A DNA stretch of 46,845 nucleotides from Gluconobacter potus (GCF_015244705.1 NZ_JABCQF010000014.1:1-46845), one strand, 5' to 3'. Positions 33,548 to 41,880 are shown, counted from the stretch's first letter. Notes: generated from the sequence alone by a model not told the origin. Numbers and translations are program-made.

Positions 33548-34334
33548 CTATTTTCCGCGTAGAAAATCCAGATAACCGCCTTTGACCCGGTTCCGGGCGT
33601 CAAGAAGCAGGCGCTCCGCATGGCGACGCGCCGCCGTGTTGCGCCATTCGACCGCCGGTAAATCCGCCTGCCATGAACGATTGGCCGCAATGGCGATATC
33701 GCGGACGGTGCCGCCCGCTTCGTGAATATCGAAGGCGAGAAGGAGCAGTATCTGCCGCGCACGTTGCAACGGGGTCAACTGGAGGGCGCGCGGAAGCAGG
33801 CCAACGCGCTGGCCGCGCTGCCTGCGAAAGAAACGCAGCGCCACGTCGAGACGCAGTTCAGCGGCGTCGTCCATCGGCAGGAGCACGGCGGGTCGAACGA
33901 TAGCCAGCGGGCTCAGAAGCCGAAGGTAAAGATTGCCAGCCACATCGCCGATCACCAACCACGCGTCGTCTTCCGCATCATGACGGGCCAGAAGGGTTCC
34001 AAGCACCGCCGGATTGATCGGGGTCACGATGGCGAAATCCGATGGCGCGGGCGTGAGGATCAGTGTGGCCGGTGAAACCTCGGGCCGCCAGATCATGCGC
34101 CCCTGAGGGACGGGTTCATCGGGCGCATGGACAAAAGCAGAGCCCCCAGCGTCGGGAGAACGCCGCGCACTCGGCGGCGGAATCCACGCCCCGACGGCCG
34201 ATCCGCCGTTGCAGGCGGGCATAGTCGCGGCGATAGGTGGTGTTACGGCGGAGAAATTCGACGGCGAAACCGGAGCGGTCCAGACGGCTGATATGGTCGC
34301 GCAGTTCCGGTGAACGCCATAAAGGTGTTGGCAT
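33548..34334 (-). pseudogene. DUF6499/DUF2285 gene with a frameshift
   Basis: Two minus-strand frames together make the usual protein of about 260 residues. The first (start 34334, ribosome site GGGAGG) encodes MPTPLWRSPELRDHI to FSRRWGLCF, the DUF6499-like N-terminus. It ends at TGA after the frame changes. The second encodes VHAPDEPVPQGRMIWRPEVSP onward, with the DUF2285 domain (LLLLAFDIHEAGGTVRDIAIAANR) to the stop at 33548. The switch lies at a run of four T (minus strand; AAAA at 34133-34136), where one extra T would explain it. It may be a real mutation, a sequencing error or a programmed shift; related elements have one frame as far as I recall. Confidence 0.7.
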
Positions 34335-34473
34335 GCGGGCCTCCCTGTCTGTCCCCCCATGCGGCAAAAGGGGAAGCTTCCATCAGCCAGAGCGGGAGCG
34401 GGAGTGCATAGACCCTGATTTTTTATCGGGGAGAGAAGCGCAGGGCAGATGCGGGTGCCGGGGCGAAGCCCGG

Positions 34474-34737
34474 CTATTGCAGGCGCGGTTGCAGCAGATA
34501 CTGGAAACCGGCTTCGCTCATCCAGCGCGCCCGTGCCAGATGCCTGCCATGAACGGCTTTCGCACGCAGCGGTTCGCGAACCGGGTCAATTTCGAACAGC
34601 ACCGCAACGACTTCGCGCCAGTCCGCCCCTTCCTCGTCCGCGACCAGAAGGCGCAGGTAAAGCCCGAGATGCGCTTCGTCGTAGGCGTTTACCCGTTCGG
34701 TGAGAGGGGGATGGTCAAGGAAAGACGGGTCGGTCAT
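34474..34737 (-). CDS. Small conserved ICE protein (DUF2285-like)
   Basis: An 87-residue protein: LTERVNAYDEAHLGLYLRLLVADEEGADWREVVAVLFEIDPVREPLRA, then HLARARWMSEAGFQYLL. Proteins with this pattern are commonly found next to the DUF2285 and XRE genes of alphaproteobacterial ICEs. The EGADWREVVAVLFEID part resembles the helix-turn-helix segment of DUF2285. Function unknown; family assignment is tentative. Confidence 0.7.
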   Translation of the reverse strand: MTDPSFLDHPPLTERVNAYDEAHLGLYLRLLVADEEGADWREVVAVLFEIDPVREPLRAKAVHGRHLARARWMSEAGFQYLLQPRLQ

Positions 34738-34868
34738 GGCGGTTCCTCACGATACCGCTGCCAGATCGGTTCGATAACAAAGATCGGGATTGCCGACCGG
34801 CCAGGTTTGCATGACCCCGCCAGAAATCAGCACGCCCAACGGGGAAGGAATGACATGAACGGAACAGA

Positions 34869-35153
34869 TCAGGGCGATTCCGCCCGACTACGCCCCCTAC
34901 CCTGCCGCGTCTGGATATCGGAAGTCTCGTTAAGAAACATGACGCCGCGTCCCTGTCCGGACTCGATGAACAGAATGCCCGCCGCTTCCAGCGCGCGACG
35001 GACCTGATCGATCGTGCCCTCATGAACGCCCAGACCGCGTTCGGATTCTAGGCGCTTGAGCGCGGTCAATGCTACGAGGGCCTTTTCAGCGAGCCTTTCC
35101 TGTGTCCAGTTCAGGAGTGCCCGTGCCGCCCTTACCTGTCGGCCAGTGATCAT
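34869..35153 (-). CDS. XRE-family transcriptional regulator
   Basis: A 94-residue regulator with a lambda-repressor-type HTH: MITGRQVRAARALLNWTQERLAEKALVALTALKRLESE. A second part matches small ICE regulators: VHEGTIDQVRRALEAAGILFIESGQGRGVMF. It probably controls element genes such as excision or transfer. The stretch 35154-35294 before it holds its promoter. Confidence 0.9.
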   Translation of the reverse strand: MITGRQVRAARALLNWTQERLAEKALVALTALKRLESERGLGVHEGTIDQVRRALEAAGILFIESGQGRGVMFLNETSDIQTRQGRGRSRAESP

Positions 35154-35294
35154 CCACGATCACATCCGACACGCGGAGCCTGCACACCAGAAATACGACT
35201 ATAATAGTCGCTTTGTGGATATTCAACATCGTTCTTTCAGGGGGATACCGAAAGAGAGTCGGCGTCTGGTTCCCGATTGTATTGGCGACCATGC

Positions 35295-35320
35295 AAAAAG
35301 ACCCCCGCTCTATGCGGGGG
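35295..35320 (-). terminator. Rho-independent terminator
   Basis: On the minus strand a 7-bp GC stem, CCCCCGC and GCGGGGG with loop ATAGA, is followed by TCTTTTT. It overlaps the stop codon of the 50-residue gene, so it ends that transcript and isolates the XRE gene. Confidence 0.85.
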
Positions 35321-35462
35321 CCGTCTCGTCGTGGCGCTCTGTTGCGCATCGTGCAAGCGCCTCGTTCAGTTCGCGCTCGATCTGCCGGCGCTCGCGGCGG
35401 CTCAGGTGAAAGCTGGTCAGTTCGGCGCGCAGCATCTGGATCTGGTCGTGTAGCGTGGTCAT
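35310..35462 (-). CDS. Small coiled-coil protein, 50 residues
   Basis: A short gene with a good ribosome site (AGGAGC, 7 nt before ATG). The product is charged and helical: MTTLHDQIQMLRAELTSFHL then SRRERRQIERELNEALARC. No known family is recognised, but the codon-like composition, ribosome site, and terminator placed exactly at its stop support a real gene. It lies downstream of a structured leader (hairpin at 35567-35611). Confidence 0.65.
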   Translation of the reverse strand: MTTLHDQIQMLRAELTSFHLSRRERRQIERELNEALARCATERHDETAPA

Positions 35463-35805
35463 CGTCCTGCTCCTTTCGTTTTTCGAAGACAGGACGGACG
35501 GCTCATGCCGGGGTGGACCGGGTCAGGGATCGCCGAAGGCGACCGGCTTGCCGGCGTGTGGGGGAGCCGATTTTGTGCGGTGCGCCCGAAGGGTGCATCG
35601 GGCAAAATTGGGGGGACCACGCGTCCTTGACGCGGTTCGCCCTCGCGCATGGTACAATGGGAAGGCTGAGGGAAAGCCCCGTGTTCCTCCTGCGTCTCAC
35701 GTCGGGCGACCTGCACTGCCGCCCGCGCCCCGGAAAAGCACGTGGGAAAATGAAAGCCCGGAAGGCCCCGCCCGGGGAGACCGGGCGGGGTTGGTGGTGG
35801 GGCGC
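35463..35805. promoter_or_regulatory. Non-coding leader region C
   Basis: No gene is supported here. A 9-bp stem, CCGATTTTG (35567-35575) and CAAAATTGG (35603-35611), encloses a 27-nt loop that itself contains GCCCGAAGGGTGC. It lies about 105 nt upstream of the 50-residue gene. Its layout parallels leaders A and B (before DUF736 and DUF2493), which have different stem sequences. The remaining part (35640-35760) shows nothing I can name. Confidence 0.5.
35766..35790 (-). terminator. Strong hairpin after the second DUF736 gene
   Basis: A perfect 10-bp stem CCCCGCCCGG (35766-35775) and CCGGGCGGGG (35781-35790) with a 5-nt loop lies 15 nt past the DUF736 stop. There is no clean U-run, so it is a terminator or a transcript-end stabiliser. 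Confidence 0.55.
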
Positions 35806-36129
35806 TTACTCCCCGTTCCGGCTGCGGGGCCGGGTCCAGATGAGCGAGTAGCCCTCGCCCTCCTCGTCGGTGAACAGGTTGGCGAAGATCGGGGCGGCGA
35901 AGGAGGGATCGTCCAGCTTCAGACTCAGATAGGTGCGGCCTTCGCTGGAGCGGCGGGTCCAGGCGGCACCGAGTTCTACCCGTCCGAGGTAGACGCGGTA
36001 GTTGGGGGCGTTGTCGTTGGCGCGGTTGGTTTCGGCCACCAGACGGACGTTGCGGGCCTGCAGGGCCAGGGTGACGATTTCGCCTTCGAAGCCTTCGCCC
36101 ACCTTCTTGAAGGAACCGATGTTAGCCAT
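35806..36129 (-). CDS. DUF736 protein, copy 2
   Basis: A 107-residue DUF736 protein with the full family pattern: MANIGSFKKVGEGFEGEIVTLAL, NYRVYLGRVELGAAWTRRSSEGRTYLSLKLDDPSF, and AAPIFANLFTDEEGEGYSLIWTRP. Function unknown. It differs clearly from copy 1 (30594-30932), so this is an old duplication. It has its own leader (A) and a hairpin after the stop, so it is probably a single-gene unit. Confidence 0.92.
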   Translation of the reverse strand: MANIGSFKKVGEGFEGEIVTLALQARNVRLVAETNRANDNAPNYRVYLGRVELGAAWTRRSSEGRTYLSLKLDDPSFAAPIFANLFTDEEGEGYSLIWTRPRSRNGE

Positions 36130-36993
36130 TGTCGTATCTCCATGCTGTTATCGGGCCGCGACCACCGTGGCCTCGATGGCGATCGACCAGCCGGAGGCGA
36201 GCGGCAGAGCACCCCTCGGGGCCGAAGCGCAGCGGAGGACGGCAGGGCCGGAACTTTCTTGTTTCGCGAGGAATGACGGCGCAGCCGGCAGGGGAAGAAA
36301 GTTCTGGAACGCCGTTGCGGCCAGCCGATCGAGGCGCAGCCGGTCTTCGGCTAGATCAGCCATCCGACAGAGGCCATGGTGTGCGGACCCGCCAGCCCCA
36401 AAGAGATACGATGCCGGCATGACCGGTCCGACAGGTGGGGGGACGATGCGATCTGGCGCGAGACTGTCACGCTGGCATTTTGGGAAACTGGCCCCGTCCG
36501 GTGGTCGTTTTTGCCGTCCCCGATGTTACGCCCCCTTTTCACCCGCTCATGGGCAGGGTTGCCCGTGCGGTGCGACAGGCCCCCGCTCCCGGCACAAGCG
36601 CATCCCGTTAGAGCGGGCCGGATGATCCCTCGTTCGCTGCCTGCCGTCCCGGCCCTTTCACCGATGGGGTTGGCGCGGGCGTTTCATCCCCATGGACCGT
36701 CCCCGCAGACACACGGGGCTGCCATCGAACTCCGTCCCGCCGGTTCTCCGGGCGGGGACTTCCAGGGGGCGGGCGAACGTGCCTACCGCCATCAGGTGCG
36801 CAGGAACTGGGGAGCCCGACGTCATTGCGGCTCAGACGTCAGACTTCATGTATCATGACGGTTTTACAAACCGTCGTGGAAATAATGCCCACCACGCTCT
36901 GTAAAAACCGTGCCGAGAAATCAGCACTGATCTTACACCCCGCCACACGCAACTTTCTTGACTTTATCAGGAATTACCATTTTTCTTGAAACC
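36130..36993. promoter_or_regulatory. Long non-coding region with leader A
   Basis: A 13-position stem (36248-36260 with 36295-36307, one G-T pair) containing the perfect core AACTTTCTT/AAGAAAGTT lies 123 nt upstream of the DUF736 start. Just before it on the plus strand is the block GCGCAGCGGAGGACGGCAGG, and just after the first arm is TTTCGCGA. Both are shared with leader B at 38829-38870. Further right, 36420-36850 shows no convincing gene; a small palindrome ACGGTTT-TAC-AAACCGT lies at about 36858-36874. Confidence 0.6.
36905..36927 (+). repeat. Left inverted repeat beside the pRiA4b gene
   Basis: A 23-bp sequence beginning AAACCGTGCCGAGAAATC. Its reverse complement occurs at 37758-37780 with 22 of 23 matches, and the pair brackets the pRiA4b ORF-3 gene. 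Each copy is itself hairpin-forming around a GAAA loop. No target duplication was seen outside the pair. Confidence 0.6.
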
Positions 36994-37617
36994 ATGTTTG
37001 GACCTCCCAATGCTATGCAGATCAGAGTCTCAATCGACGATATCGAACCAGCCGTCTGGCGGCGTCTCGTCGTGCCTAGTGCGTGGAACCTGGAGCAGCT
37101 TCACCTCGCGATCCAGGCGGCCTTTAACTGGTGGAATTATCATCTCCATGAGTTCGAGATCGGGGGACTGCGTTACGGAAATGCCATTGAGGCTGCGGAA
37201 GGATCGGCCATCGGCGATCCTCAGGTCTTTGACGAGCGCCAGGTCCGGTTGCGAGATTTCCGCAACGCGGGCACGGCGTTCACCTACGTCTATGATTTTG
37301 GCGACGACTGGCGCCATACCGTAGAAATCGAAAATCTGCTTTTCCTCGAAAGCGCTCCCCAGCACGCGACCTGTGTTGACGGCGCGCGAGCCCGTCCGCC
37401 TGAGGATGTCGGCGGCATTCCAGGCTATGAGCAGTTTCTGGAGGTAATCGGCTCCCTCAAGGATCCCGAGCATCGGGAAACCAAGGCCTGGTGTGGTGGC
37501 CATTTCGATCCCGAGTGGTTCGATCTTGCAACCGTCGACAAGGATGTTCGAAACGCATTGAAGCCGAATGTGAAAAGAAGGCTTCATCAGCCGAAACCGA
37601 AAAAAAGCAAGTTGTAG
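36994..37617 (+). CDS. pRiA4b ORF-3 family protein
   Basis: A 207-residue protein of the plasmid pRiA4b ORF-3 family: MQIRVSIDDIEPAVWRRLVVP, LEQLHLAIQAAFNWWNYHLHEF, FTYVYDFGDDWRHTVEIE and CVDGARARPPEDVGGIPGYEQFLEVI. The DFGDDWRH and ARPPEDVGG motifs are family hallmarks. Function is not known. It is the only plus-strand gene in the maintenance module, and it lies between 23-bp inverted repeats, so it looks like an inserted cassette. The start at 36994 is the first ATG; a TTG at 36958 is in frame. Confidence 0.88.
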   Translation: MFGPPNAMQIRVSIDDIEPAVWRRLVVPSAWNLEQLHLAIQAAFNWWNYHLHEFEIGGLRYGNAIEAAEGSAIGDPQVFDERQVRLRDFRNAGTAFTYVYDFGDDWRHTVEIENLLFLESAPQHATCVDGARARPPEDVGGIPGYEQFLEVIGSLKDPEHRETKAWCGGHFDPEWFDLATVDKDVRNALKPNVKRRLHQPKPKKSKL

Positions 37618-37757
37618 ATATCACTAAGTCAATCAGGCGTGTTTCAAGGTATAAGGTCAATGTTGTCGATCGGGATCGACGGCAGAACCGGGTTAAACGC
37701 GCCATGCCTTATCTTTCAGGCATTGAAAGACCGTCAATACGGTAGCCCTATGCTACC

Positions 37758-37780
37758 GTGCCGATTTCTCGGCACGGTTT
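37758..37780 (-). repeat. Right inverted repeat and overlapping hairpins
   Basis: The reverse complement of 36905-36927 with one difference. It forms a 9-bp hairpin CCGTGCCGA/TCGGCACGG (37756-37777) followed by TTT. It overlaps by 4 nt a second hairpin ACGGTAGC/GCTACCGT (37739-37759), so the two cannot form together. They could terminate the pRiA4b or DUF2493 transcripts. Confidence 0.6.
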
Positions 37781-37792
37781 CCTCACAACCTG

Positions 37793-38728
37793 TCAGGCAC
37801 TATTCTTTTTCTGAAACCGCCAGACCGGGATACCCATCTGCTTCGCCTTGTCGGCCAGATTGTCCTGAATGCCCGAACCCGGAAATACCATGACGCCGAC
37901 GGGCAGGACTTTCAGCAGGGCGTCGTTGCGCCGGAACGGGGCGGCTTTGCCGTGCCGGTTCCAGTCCGGTTTGAAGGCAATCTGTGGAATTTCGCGATGA
38001 TCGGCCCAGCGGGAAGCGATGAATTCCGCGCCCTTGGGCGAGCCACCATGCAGCAGCACCATGTCGGGATGCTTCTCACGCACCTTGTCCAGCCGGTTCC
38101 AGATCAGGAGATGGTCCTCGTAATCGAGCCCGCCGGTCACTGCGACCTTTGGCCCGGGTGGCACGAGCAGCTCCGTTTCGGCCTTGCGGCGGGCGTTGAG
38201 GAAATCGCGGCTGTCGATCATCGACGCCGTCAGGGTGCTCCGGCTGACCAGCGAGCCGGAGCGTGGCCGCCAGGGCGACATCGTCAGGCGTTCGAACTGG
38301 TCGCAGGCGAGGGCGCGGAATATCTCATAGGCATTGCGTCGCTCCAGCAGGGTCAGCCCCTCGGCGATGAGGCGCTCCAGTTCCACCGAGCGGATCTCGC
38401 TGCCATCCTGTTCCTGCTGGCTGCGTTTCTGCGCCTGCTCGTTACGGTCAAGATCACGCTCCACCTGCCCGACCATACGGTGAAAGACGTTGACGGTGGA
38501 CCAGAGCAGCGGTTCGAGATCAGGTTCCAGCCGCGTGTCGGTCAGTGTGGCTGACAGGGCATCGAAGATATCGGCAATCGCGCCCTCGATCTGGCTGGCG
38601 TCGGGCAACGGCCTCGCGTCCGGCTCGTCCTCGAAGGGACGATGGCCGTAAAGCTGGAGTTCCGCCAGCACATGAGCGGTGGAAGAGGTAGCGTGTGCGG
38701 GTTCGAAATCGTGCTGTGTGCGGGTCAT
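37793..38728 (-). CDS. DUF2493 (SLOG-like) protein
   Basis: A 311-residue protein whose C-terminal part is a DUF2493/SLOG Rossmann domain: KVAVTGGLDYEDHLLIWNRLDKVREKHPDMVLLHGGSPKGAEFIASRWA, then FRRNDALLKVLPVGVMVFPGSGIQDNLADKAKQMGIPVWR. SLOG domains bind nucleotide-derived ligands. The N-terminal 200 residues are helical and conserved in ICE versions. The start at 38728 (MTRTQHDF) is followed upstream by leader B. Exact role unknown. Confidence 0.9.
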   Translation of the reverse strand: MTRTQHDFEPAHATSSTAHVLAELQLYGHRPFEDEPDARPLPDASQIEGAIADIFDALSATLTDTRLEPDLEPLLWSTVNVFHRMVGQVERDLDRNEQAQKRSQQEQDGSEIRSVELERLIAEGLTLLERRNAYEIFRALACDQFERLTMSPWRPRSGSLVSRSTLTASMIDSRDFLNARRKAETELLVPPGPKVAVTGGLDYEDHLLIWNRLDKVREKHPDMVLLHGGSPKGAEFIASRWADHREIPQIAFKPDWNRHGKAAPFRRNDALLKVLPVGVMVFPGSGIQDNLADKAKQMGIPVWRFQKKNSA

Positions 38729-39041
38729 GGGTCTGTCCTCCGGTTCTGGCCGCGCCCCTCGCGGCCTTTCCGGGGGCGGACAGCGGCAGACGAAGGCCGG
38801 GCCGGAACCGCGCAACGCGCGGCCGCAGCGCAGCGGAGGATGGCAGGGAGACGGCTATTTTGCTTCGCGATGCAAAGCGCGGCACGCGCGGCGGAAAATA
38901 GCCGGTTCCGCCATTGCAGGCCCGGCCTGGCTGACGCCCGCTCCCCTTCCAGAAAGGCCGCGGGCGCGCCCCATCCGGAAACAGGACAGCCCTGCGCACA
39001 CTGGAAAGAAGAAGACCCTCACACCCCCTTCCCGGGCCGCC
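38729..39041. promoter_or_regulatory. Non-coding leader region B
   Basis: A 10-bp stem CGGCTATTTT/AAAATAGCCG (38852-38861 and 38895-38904) lies 125 nt upstream of the DUF2493 start, almost the same distance as leader A from its gene. It shares with leader A the block GCGCAGCGGAGGATGGCAGG (38828-38847; one base different) and TTCGCGA after the first arm. The stem sequences are unrelated yet both pair perfectly. No gene is supported in this stretch. Confidence 0.6.
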
Positions 39042-40088
39042 TCAGTGCGTGACGGGATGCAGAAACCGCGCCACGTCCTGCGGGGCAAGCTGGGGATGCA
39101 GGATTGCCCGCATCGCGCCACGCCCGAGGTAGCGGAGATCATCGTTGAAGTCCGCCAGACGCGGTGACAGCACGAGGCACTCGATCCCGGCTTCCTGCGT
39201 CCGGGTCTGCAGGATCGTCACCGCATGGTCTCCGGCCGGATCGTCATCGCGCAGCACGTAGAGGCGGCGCAGCGTATTTGGAAACATCATGGCGGCGAGA
39301 TGCGCCGAGGACAGGCAGGCGGCCAGTGGCAGAGCGGGCATGATCTCATGGAGCGAGAGCACCGTCTCGATGCCCTCGCCCGCCGCCAGAACGTCGGACA
39401 CCGTGCCAAAGCGCACGGCATTGCCGAGCAGGTCGCCCAGGGCACGGCGCGGATGATCGACCGGCGCCTTGCCGCGCCCGTCCGCCGCCAGCCAGGTCCG
39501 ATGAACCCCGGTCAGGGTGCCGTCGAGGTCGGTGACGGCGGTGATCATGGCGGGCCAGGTCTCGGTCGGACTGTCCTCGTCCGGACGGTAAAAGCAGCGC
39601 GGATGGAAGTGCAGGGCTGCGGTTCCGTGCAAACGCGTAATGTCGCGTCTGCGGAGATACATTTCTACGGACGTGCCCGCGATCGGCCCGGACATGGCCC
39701 AGAGCCGTCGCGCGGCTTCGGACGAACTGGCGGAACCACGCTCACGGGCAGGCCGGTCCTGTGACGGCGGCACCGGATCAGGGCGAGGCAGACTGAGGAA
39801 GGCGCGCGCCTCGTCGACCACGTCGCGGAAATCCACCAGACCGAGGCTTTCGCGGATCACGTCAAGCAGGTCGCCATGCTCGCCAGACTGCGCATCGGTC
39901 CACTTACCGGCCCTGCCGTTGGCGGTATCGTGCAGCCGGACAAACAGCGACCGGCCGGGGGTGTTGCGTACGTTACCGACCAGCCAGTAATTGCCATGAC
40001 GGCGACCGGCGGACAGATAGCGTCGGCATACCGCCTCCGCGTTCTCCGCCAGACGGTGAGCCAGATCCCCAGCATCATGTCCAGTCAT
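39042..40088 (-). CDS. Toprim-domain protein
   Basis: A 348-residue protein with a primase-like zinc-free N-terminus (GNYWLVGNVRNTPGRSLFVRLH, GKWTDAQSGEHGDLLDVI) and a C-terminal Toprim domain: VLAAGEGIETVLSLHE with the catalytic Glu, and LYVLRDDDPAGDHA with the Asp cluster. Such ICE proteins are thought to act in primer or DNA metabolism after transfer. The start at 40088 (MTGHDAG) has AGGAGG 9 nt upstream. It overlaps the next upstream gene by 14 nt. Confidence 0.88.
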   Translation of the reverse strand: MTGHDAGDLAHRLAENAEAVCRRYLSAGRRHGNYWLVGNVRNTPGRSLFVRLHDTANGRAGKWTDAQSGEHGDLLDVIRESLGLVDFRDVVDEARAFLSLPRPDPVPPSQDRPARERGSASSSEAARRLWAMSGPIAGTSVEMYLRRRDITRLHGTAALHFHPRCFYRPDEDSPTETWPAMITAVTDLDGTLTGVHRTWLAADGRGKAPVDHPRRALGDLLGNAVRFGTVSDVLAAGEGIETVLSLHEIMPALPLAACLSSAHLAAMMFPNTLRRLYVLRDDDPAGDHAVTILQTRTQEAGIECLVLSPRLADFNDDLRYLGRGAMRAILHPQLAPQDVARFLHPVTH

Positions 40089-40515
40089 CGCCTTGCCCTC
40101 CTGTGTCGGGATTGCCTCCGTCCAGGGCAATCGCCAGCCAGCGATCAGTGGTCATCCATGAAATCGCTTTGCGCCTGCCAAGGTCAAGCAGATGCGCGCC
40201 GCCGCTGAAGGCGCCGATCCGGGGGCGGGATGCCGTATTGGCCCACTGGAATCCCCATCGGCCCCGCAACCGGAATGTTCGCGCACAGCGCAGCACGAAC
40301 TCCACAACCTGATGCGGATCTCCGGTCGTCTCATCGTGCATCCAGAGTTTCGTGCCGCCATATTCAGGCACGATCGACAGAATGAAACCGTCAGAGGGCG
40401 GGTCTTCCGCCGCCAGTTCGTCCATGAATTCATTGTAGAGATCGAGCCCCTTTGCGGCATTGTCCACCGTGCCCACGTCGAGCACGCAGGAAAAATGCGT
40501 GAAAAAATCAGCCAT
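40075..40515 (-). CDS. Conserved ICE protein of unknown function
   Basis: A 146-residue protein: MADFFTHFSCVLDVGTVDNAA, EDPPSDGFILSIVPEYGGTKLWMHDETTGDP, FRLRGRWGFQWANTASRPRIGAFSGGAHLLDL. I know this pattern as a hypothetical protein next to Toprim and DUF932 genes in related elements. No enzymatic motif is visible. It is probably cotranslated with the Toprim gene. Confidence 0.75.
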   Translation of the reverse strand: MADFFTHFSCVLDVGTVDNAAKGLDLYNEFMDELAAEDPPSDGFILSIVPEYGGTKLWMHDETTGDPHQVVEFVLRCARTFRLRGRWGFQWANTASRPRIGAFSGGAHLLDLGRRKAISWMTTDRWLAIALDGGNPDTGGQGDDWT

Positions 40516-40534
40516 CGGAAAAACTCCCGAAACG

Positions 40535-40561
40535 AAAAAAGCCCGGCGCAGGGGCCGGGCT
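40535..40561 (-). terminator. Terminator after the DUF932 gene
   Basis: On the minus strand an 8-bp stem AGCCCGGC/GCCGGGCT with a 6-nt loop is followed by six T. It lies 39 nt past the DUF932 stop, so the downstream pair (40515 onward) must have its own promoter. Confidence 0.85.
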
Positions 40562-40599
40562 CGTAAAAACGTATTGGCGGAAATACAGAAAAGCGGCTT

Positions 40600-41802
40600 T
40601 CAGGACGCACGCTCCATCAGCCTGCGGGCCTTTTCTTCCAGATCCAGCCGCGTATCCTGATTGGCTTTTGTGCGTGCCAGTGCGGTAATCCCCTGCACGA
40701 AATCGAACACGCTCTCGGGCTTGCGGCCCTCTTCGTGCAGCACGGTTTCGATGATCTTCGCGGTTTCCGGTTTCGAGAACCCGCGACGGCGCAGGAAACT
40801 TTCGCGATCATCATCGGTTCTGGCCACCAGCGCCCGACGCGAAGCCTGGATACCGGAAACAAACGAGGCCGGGCTGGCCGTGGCGAAATTCCGGAGCGCT
40901 GGTGTCGCCTGATGCACGAAGCGGGATGCTGCAAACTTGCTATGCCGGATCGTGATCTGTTCGAAATTTTCGACGCCCCAGAGCATGCGATTTTGGCACA
41001 CTCCGCGCAGGTAAAATGACGCAATACCAAGGCTTTTACTGCCGACTTCAGAATTCCACGCATAGAAACCCCGGAAATAGAGATCGGGATCGCCATTGGG
41101 CAGGCGTCCGGCCTCAATCGGGTGTGTATCGTCCACGAGGAACAGAAAAACATCGCGATCTGATGCGTAGAGCGTCGTCGTCTCCTTCGTGATATCCACA
41201 TACGGATTATGGGTCATGGTCGCCCAGTCGATGACACCGGGCACCTTCCAGTTGGTATCACCTGTGCCGTCACCGGCAATTTTCCGCACCGCGCCGACCA
41301 GTTCGTGGTCCCAGATGCGGCCGTAATCTGGCCCGGTGACCGCGCGCAGTTCCACGCGGCCGTCCTCGGTTTCCAGTGTTTTGATCAGTTCAACCCGGTG
41401 TGACAGCAGGCCGTGCTGGAGATTGATCGCCGCCAGTGGAGCCGGAAGGTTACGCAGGTAGGACGATGGCGCGCTGATCAGACTGCACATCTGGCCGAAC
41501 GACCAGTGTGTGGGGGCAATCGGCTCCTGCTGCCCCGGTACAGTCAGGGTCAGGCGCTCGGCATTGTCGCGCGAGGCTTCCACGCGAATGGCGCGGCTTT
41601 CCACCGTGCGGGTCGTGGCCCGATCTGCTCGCGCCAGGGTCGCGGCATGCAGGTCGGACAGCGACAGATAGCGTTCGTCATCGGGGCGGGAAAACCACTC
41701 GGACGATACGCGGGCACTGCGCTCCCCACGCGAAGGATCGATCCTGAAGCCGCCGGATGCGGCACCACGGGACGCGGGGGACAGGATGGTGGTTGTGATC
41801 AT
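40600..41802 (-). CDS. DUF932 protein
   Basis: A 400-residue protein with the DUF932 (phage/plasmid-like TIGR03299) pattern: WFSRPDDERYLSLSDLHAA, HWSFGQMCSLISAPSSYLRNLP, AVTGPDYGRIWDHELV, FLFLVDDTHPIEA and GFYAWNSEVGSKSLGIASFYLRGVCQNRMLWG. Function unknown; common on conjugative elements next to parB. The start at 41802 follows AGGAGAG. It is bordered by terminators on both sides. Confidence 0.9.
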   Translation of the reverse strand: MITTTILSPASRGAASGGFRIDPSRGERSARVSSEWFSRPDDERYLSLSDLHAATLARADRATTRTVESRAIRVEASRDNAERLTLTVPGQQEPIAPTHWSFGQMCSLISAPSSYLRNLPAPLAAINLQHGLLSHRVELIKTLETEDGRVELRAVTGPDYGRIWDHELVGAVRKIAGDGTGDTNWKVPGVIDWATMTHNPYVDITKETTTLYASDRDVFLFLVDDTHPIEAGRLPNGDPDLYFRGFYAWNSEVGSKSLGIASFYLRGVCQNRMLWGVENFEQITIRHSKFAASRFVHQATPALRNFATASPASFVSGIQASRRALVARTDDDRESFLRRRGFSKPETAKIIETVLHEEGRKPESVFDFVQGITALARTKANQDTRLDLEEKARRLMERAS

Positions 41803-41880
41803 GGAAAACTCTCCTCTATGCCGGTTATTCGGCACAGAAGGCGAAGCCGACCTCTCCCTCTTTCCGGTATGCCGGACACG

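Noticed and set aside
36376-36858. Plus-strand open frame of 160 codons
   Set aside because: No ribosome site, no recognisable domain, Pro/Arg-rich composition typical of chance frames in GC-rich DNA; it covers a region where structured leader and palindromes fit better.
38520-38999. Minus-strand frame of 159 codons across leader B
   Set aside because: It overlaps the real start of the DUF2493 gene in another frame and the conserved leader block; the peptide is Arg/Pro-rich with no family pattern.
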